A stretch of 64,000 bases of DNA from Posidoniimonas polymericola (lineage in GTDB: Bacteria > Planctomycetota > Planctomycetia > Pirellulales > Lacipirellulaceae), in NCBI RefSeq assembly GCF_007859935.1, contig NZ_SJPO01000015.1:1-64000 (forward strand). Direction: 5' to 3'. The position numbers were made by a program, and so were the translations under genes. Under the pieces are notes generated by a model, which made no database searches, was not told the DNA's origin, and saw nothing but the letters and a program-made list of their open reading frames with translations. Below are positions 60,261-64,000 of the stretch, in pieces. The number at the start of each line of letters is the position of its first letter. Positions within the stretch are counted from its first letter, which is position 1.

Positions 60261-63200
60261 ATGCTGAATGCGATCATTCGTTTTGCGCTGACCAACCGCC
60301 CGCTGGTGCTCGCCGCCGCGGTGGCGGTGCTAGGCGTCGGCGTCTGGCAGGCGCTGCGGTTGCCGATCGATGTGTTCCCCGACCTCAACCGGCCCCGGGT
60401 CGTGATCATGACCGAGGCCCACGGGCTCGCGCCCGAGGAGGTCGAGACCCTCGTCACCTTTCCGCTCGAGACCGCCCTGAACGGCGTCACCGGGGTCGAG
60501 GCGGTGCGCAGCTCGTCGGGCATCGGCTTGTCGGTAATCTACGTCGAGTTCGAGTGGGGCACCGACATCTACGACGACCGCCAGATCGTGAGCGAGCGCG
60601 TCGCGGTCGCCCAGGAGTCGCTCCCGCGCGGCGTTCGGCCCCAGCTAATGCCGATCTCTTCGCTGATGGGGCAGATCATGGTCGTCGGGATGCAAGCGGA
60701 CGAGAGGGTCTCGCCGATGGAGCTGAGAACGATCGCCGACTGGACCGTGCGCCAGCGGCTGCTGGCGATCAAGGGGGTCTCGCAGATCATCGTCATGGGG
60801 GGCGAGCGGCGGCAGCTGCAGGTGCTGGTCGACCCCGATCGGTTGATCCAGTACGGCGTCTCGCTGCAGGAAGTCAAGGAGGCGATCGCCGACAGCAATC
60901 AGAACACCACCGGCGGCTACCTCGACGAACAGGGCCCAAACGAGCTGCTGGTCCGCTCACTCGGGCGCGTGCACACGGTCGCCGAGTTGCGGGACGTCGT
61001 GGTGACGCACCGCGACCGCCAGTCGGTCACGCTTTCGCAGGTCGCCACGGTCGTCGAGGGACCGCAGGTGAAGCGGGGCGACAGCTCGGCGTTCGTCCGT
61101 GCGGACGAGACCTCCGTCCCCGGCGATTCGGTGCTGCTCACTGTGCTCAAGCAGCCGCGGGCCGACACGCGGAAGGTGACCGAGGAGGTGTTGGACGCGC
61201 TCAGGACGCTCTCCCCAACACTGCCGGAGGGCGTCCGGATCACCCCCTCGCTTTACCAGCAACGCACCTTCATCGACCTTGCCGTACAGAATGTTGTCGA
61301 CGCGCTGCGGGACGGCTCGCTGCTGGTGGTGGTCTGCTTGTTCGCGTTCCTGCTCAGCCTGCGGACGACCTTCATCACGCTCACCGCCATCCCGTTGTCG
61401 ATCGCGGTGACGGCGATCGTCTTTGCGATGCTCGGCTTGTCGGTCAACACCATGACGCTCGGCGGTTTGGCGGTCGCCATCGGCGAGCTGGTGGACGACG
61501 CCATCGTCGACGTCGAGAACATCTACCGCCGACTCCGGGAGAACCGGGCGTCTGGCACGCCTCGCCACCCGCTGCAGGTGGTCTACCAGGCAAGCATCGA
61601 GGTCCGCGGATCCATCGTCTACGGGACGATGATCGTGGTGCTGGTGTTCGTGCCGCTGTTCGCCCTGTCCGGCATGGAGGGGCGGCTCTTCACGCCGCTG
61701 GGCATCGCCTACATCGTTTCTATCCTGTCTTCGCTGCTGGTGTCGCTGACGCTGACTCCGGTGCTGAGCTACCTGCTCCTGGGGCGGCGGCAGCTGAAGC
61801 TGCACGCTGGCGACAGCTTTCTCGTCCGCCTGCTCAAGGCCGTCGCCGGGGCGGCGGTCGCCGCGAGTGTGCGGTGGGCGGCGGCTGTGATCTTACTGGC
61901 CGCGGTCGCGGTTGGGGTCGCCGGCTGGGCAATGGTGAGCCTTGAACGCGACTTCCTGCCCCCCTTCAATGAGGGCGCCGTCCAGGTCAACGTGCTCCTC
62001 CCCCCCGGCGCGTCGCTCGCGGAGTCTAACCGCGTCGCCGGCCTGGTCGAGAAACGCCTGGTGCAGATCCCGGACATCCTGTCGTTCGCCCGCAAGACGG
62101 GACGCGCCGAACTCGACGAGCACGCCGAAGGGGTGAACGTCACCGAGTACATCGCCACGATCGACCCGGCCAGCCCGCGTTCGCGCGAAGAGGTCATCGA
62201 CGAGATCAGCGCCGCCTTGGCCGAAACGCCCGGCGTTGTCGCTTCGGTCGAACAGCCGATCGCGCACCTGATCTCGCATATGCTGTCGGGCGTGAAGGCG
62301 CAGGTAGCGATCAAGCTCTACGGCCCCGACCTCGACACCCTCCGAGCCGAGGCCGAGGCGATCCGCAACGCGATCAAGCCGGTGCCGGGCGTGCGGGACC
62401 TGATTGTTGAGCTGCAGTCGATCGTGCCGCAGCTGCGCGTCGAGGCCGACGGCGAGAAGCTCCGCTTCTTCGGCCTGCGGCGGGCCGATGTCAACGAGCT
62501 GATCGAGACCGCCATGCAGGGCGAGGTGATCTCGCAGGTGCGCGAGGGCCAGCGGACGTTCGACCTGCTGGTGCGATTCGGCGAGCAGCACCGCGAAGAC
62601 ATCGATTCGCTCCGCCGGCTGAGGATCGACCTGCCCGCCGGCGGCAGTGTGAAGCTGGAGGACGTCGCTAACATCTACCGGTCGGGCGGCCCGAACACCA
62701 TCAAACGCGAACAAGTCAGTCGGCGGATCGCGGTGCAGTGCAACGTCTCGGGCCGCGGCCTGGTCGACGTGGTCAACGCCATCAAGCAGCGGCTCGAGCC
62801 GATCGTCGCGGAACTGCCTACCGGCTATTACATCGAATACGGCGGGCAGTTTGAGAGCCAGCAGGTCGCCTCCCGCGTGATCGGCCTGCTGTTCCTGGTG
62901 TCGCTCGTCGGGATGTTCCTGGTGCTGTACAAGATGTTTGGCTCCGCAAACCTCGCGTTGCAGGTGATGGTTGCGCTGCCCATGGCGTTTATCGGCAGTG
63001 TCGCGGCGTTGTGGCTTACCGGGCAGACACTGACCATCGCTAGCATGGTTGGTTTCATCTCGCTCTGCGGCATCGCGTCGCGCAACGGGATCCTGCTGCT
63101 CAGCCACTACCTGAACCTGGTGCGCCACGAGGGGGAGGGCTGGACACGCGAGATGCTGGTCCGCGCCGGGCAGGAACGGCTTTCCCCGATGCTGATGACG

Positions 63201-63446
63201 GCGTTGACCTCCGGCATCGGCCTGGCGCCGCTGGCACTGTCGGCCGGCGAACCTGGCAAGGAAATACTTTACCCAGTGGCGACCGTCATCATTGGCGGAC
63301 TGATTACTTGCACTTTGCTGGAGTTCCTGGTGCGGCCCGCGATGTTCTGGACCTTTGGACTGGACGCCGCGCGGCGGGTCGTCGAGAGCGCCGACGAGCT
63401 GCCGCCGCTGGACGATTCGCAAGACGGTGAACGCCGTTTTGGATAA
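60261..63446 (+). CDS. Heavy-metal RND efflux pump (CzcA/CusA family)
   Basis: A 1061-residue inner-membrane transporter from ATG 60261, the usual length. Twelve transmembrane helices and two large periplasmic loops are present. It begins MLNAIIRFALTNRPLVLA and contains PIDVFPDLNRPRV and GLAPEEVETLVTFPLE. The proton-relay region of helix 4 reads AIGELVDDAIVDVEN (about 406-420) and not the DFGxxxDGA of Zn/Co/Cd pumps, so the substrate is not clearly Zn/Co/Cd; helix 4 keeps Asp and Glu needed for proton coupling. It is partnered by the adaptor upstream and followed by a His-rich lipoprotein. The metal is undetermined. Confidence 0.94.
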   Translation: MLNAIIRFALTNRPLVLAAAVAVLGVGVWQALRLPIDVFPDLNRPRVVIMTEAHGLAPEEVETLVTFPLETALNGVTGVEAVRSSSGIGLSVIYVEFEWGTDIYDDRQIVSERVAVAQESLPRGVRPQLMPISSLMGQIMVVGMQADERVSPMELRTIADWTVRQRLLAIKGVSQIIVMGGERRQLQVLVDPDRLIQYGVSLQEVKEAIADSNQNTTGGYLDEQGPNELLVRSLGRVHTVAELRDVVVTHRDRQSVTLSQVATVVEGPQVKRGDSSAFVRADETSVPGDSVLLTVLKQPRADTRKVTEEVLDALRTLSPTLPEGVRITPSLYQQRTFIDLAVQNVVDALRDGSLLVVVCLFAFLLSLRTTFITLTAIPLSIAVTAIVFAMLGLSVNTMTLGGLAVAIGELVDDAIVDVENIYRRLRENRASGTPRHPLQVVYQASIEVRGSIVYGTMIVVLVFVPLFALSGMEGRLFTPLGIAYIVSILSSLLVSLTLTPVLSYLLLGRRQLKLHAGDSFLVRLLKAVAGAAVAASVRWAAAVILLAAVAVGVAGWAMVSLERDFLPPFNEGAVQVNVLLPPGASLAESNRVAGLVEKRLVQIPDILSFARKTGRAELDEHAEGVNVTEYIATIDPASPRSREEVIDEISAALAETPGVVASVEQPIAHLISHMLSGVKAQVAIKLYGPDLDTLRAEAEAIRNAIKPVPGVRDLIVELQSIVPQLRVEADGEKLRFFGLRRADVNELIETAMQGEVISQVREGQRTFDLLVRFGEQHREDIDSLRRLRIDLPAGGSVKLEDVANIYRSGGPNTIKREQVSRRIAVQCNVSGRGLVDVVNAIKQRLEPIVAELPTGYYIEYGGQFESQQVASRVIGLLFLVSLVGMFLVLYKMFGSANLALQVMVALPMAFIGSVAALWLTGQTLTIASMVGFISLCGIASRNGILLLSHYLNLVRHEGEGWTREMLVRAGQERLSPMLMTALTSGIGLAPLALSAGEPGKEILYPVATVIIGGLITCTLLEFLVRPAMFWTFGLDAARRVVESADELPPLDDSQDGERRFG

Positions 63447-63501
63447 CCCGCGACAGTTGATGTTCTTGTTAGGAATTGAACACCGGACAATGGAGTTTTT
63501 G

Positions 63502-64000
63502 ATGCGTAAGCAGCCCTTGAGTCTTGCCGCAGCGTGTCTGTTGGGCGTCGCCACTGCCGGGTGCGGTCCTCAGGCCACCACCACGCCCAATCCGGGAGAC
63601 GCACACGCGGAGCACGTCCACCCGACCGAGGGCCCGCACCACGGCGCGCTGGCCGAACTGGGTGAGGAAGAGTACCACGCGGAGATCGTGCACGACGACG
63701 ACGCGGGCAAGCTCTACGTCTACCTGCTTGACGGCGCCGCCAAGCAGGCGGTTTCCATTGACGCCGAAGAGATCACCGTCAACCTGAGCCACGACGGGAA
63801 GCCCGAGCAGTTCAAGCTCGTCGCCGACCCCGAGGAAGGGGACGCCACCGGCGGAGCCTCGCGGTTCTCATCCAGTGACGCCGAACTGCTCGAAGAAATC
63901 GAGCACGACCACGCGGATGGTCAGCTCGTGGTGTCGATCAACGGATCGCAGTTCCGCGGCGCGTTGCCGCACCACGATCACGACGACCATGATCACGACC
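63502..64000 (+). CDS. His-rich lipoprotein of the metal-efflux operon (cut off by window end)
   Basis: The frame is open from ATG 63502 to the window end (166 codons seen). GGAG lies six bases upstream of this ATG, which decides it over ATG 63490. The lipobox is VATAGCGP. The mature part carries His clusters (HAEHVHPTEGPHH, and HHDHDDHDHD at the end) around a beta-rich domain (DDAGKLYVYLLDGAAKQAV). It resembles small lipoproteins beside planctomycete Czc/Cus operons. It probably captures metal in the periplasm. Its full length is unknown. Confidence 0.8.
   Translation, partial: MRKQPLSLAAACLLGVATAGCGPQATTTPNPGDAHAEHVHPTEGPHHGALAELGEEEYHAEIVHDDDAGKLYVYLLDGAAKQAVSIDAEEITVNLSHDGKPEQFKLVADPEEGDATGGASRFSSSDAELLEEIEHDHADGQLVVSINGSQFRGALPHHDHDDHDHD

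Noticed and set aside
61893-63554. Long minus-strand open frame of 553 codons
   Set aside because: It is fully antisense to the RND pump gene, whose motifs are unmistakable; its composition (Arg, Gln, Asp, His rich) is what high-GC antisense frames give.

Overview
The window looks like a high-GC planctomycete chromosome, most likely order Pirellulales. The inference rests on family content: a DUF1559 pseudopilin, DUF1570-type metalloproteases, PEP-CTERM and dockerin-like exported proteins, ECF sigma factors beside Ser/Thr kinases, CsrA, and many genes without a clear Shine-Dalgarno sequence. No database search was possible, so family names come from motifs read directly in the translations.

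Region 1 (1-16.9 kb) is part of an integrated element. It ends at a tRNA-Met(CAT) gene into which the tyrosine integrase reading frame runs. Next to the integrase lies a small excisionase-like / DUF3987 / TubC_N-zinc-finger module. The rest is a minus-strand defence operon: hsdM, hsdS, a small zinc-ribbon protein abutting hsdS, a GIY-YIG/DUF4357 nuclease, a GYF_2/YbjQ-like protein, a DUF262-DUF1524-DUF4268 (GmrSD-like) nuclease, and hsdR. A type I restriction system thus has four foreign genes lodged between its specificity and motor subunits.

Region 2 (17-23 kb) is chromosomal: an MFS permease, an ECF sigma factor paired with a membrane Ser/Thr kinase (DFN instead of DFG), a lone pseudopilin, a DUF1570 protease and tRNA-Lys(CTT) with a strong terminator.

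Region 3 (23-31 kb) is an alpha-mannoside utilisation operon (GH92, FucP/GluP-type permease, ROK kinase, GH125) beside a NahK-like sugar kinase.

Region 4 (31-45 kb) holds regulators and small proteins: an orphan NtrC-type regulator, a run of small stress-type membrane proteins (DUF1328, Pmp3/YqaE), an ANTAR protein whose receiver has lost its phospho-acceptor, a lipase-like lipoprotein, CsrA, an M24 peptidase, a CpsB-like PHP phosphatase translationally coupled to a Tat-exported protease, and three tandem paralogues of a small exported protein ending in a membrane segment plus PASP.

Region 5 (45-56.6 kb) has a second membrane Ser/Thr kinase, large exported proteins (one with a long, possibly structured leader), an alpha/beta hydrolase with an aspartate at the nucleophile elbow, a single reading frame joining a dockerin/PEP-CTERM protein to a DUF1559 pseudopilin, and another dockerin protein overlapping tail-to-tail with an ECF sigma gene.

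Region 6 (56.8-64 kb) is a heavy-metal RND efflux operon: outer-membrane factor lipoprotein, His/Cys-rich small protein, adaptor, CzcA/CusA-type pump and a His-rich lipoprotein cut off by the window end.

The best candidates for something undescribed are the composite restriction operon with its zinc-ribbon and GYF_2/YbjQ genes, the PEP-CTERM/pseudopilin fusion, and the triplicated membrane-segment-plus-PASP protein family.
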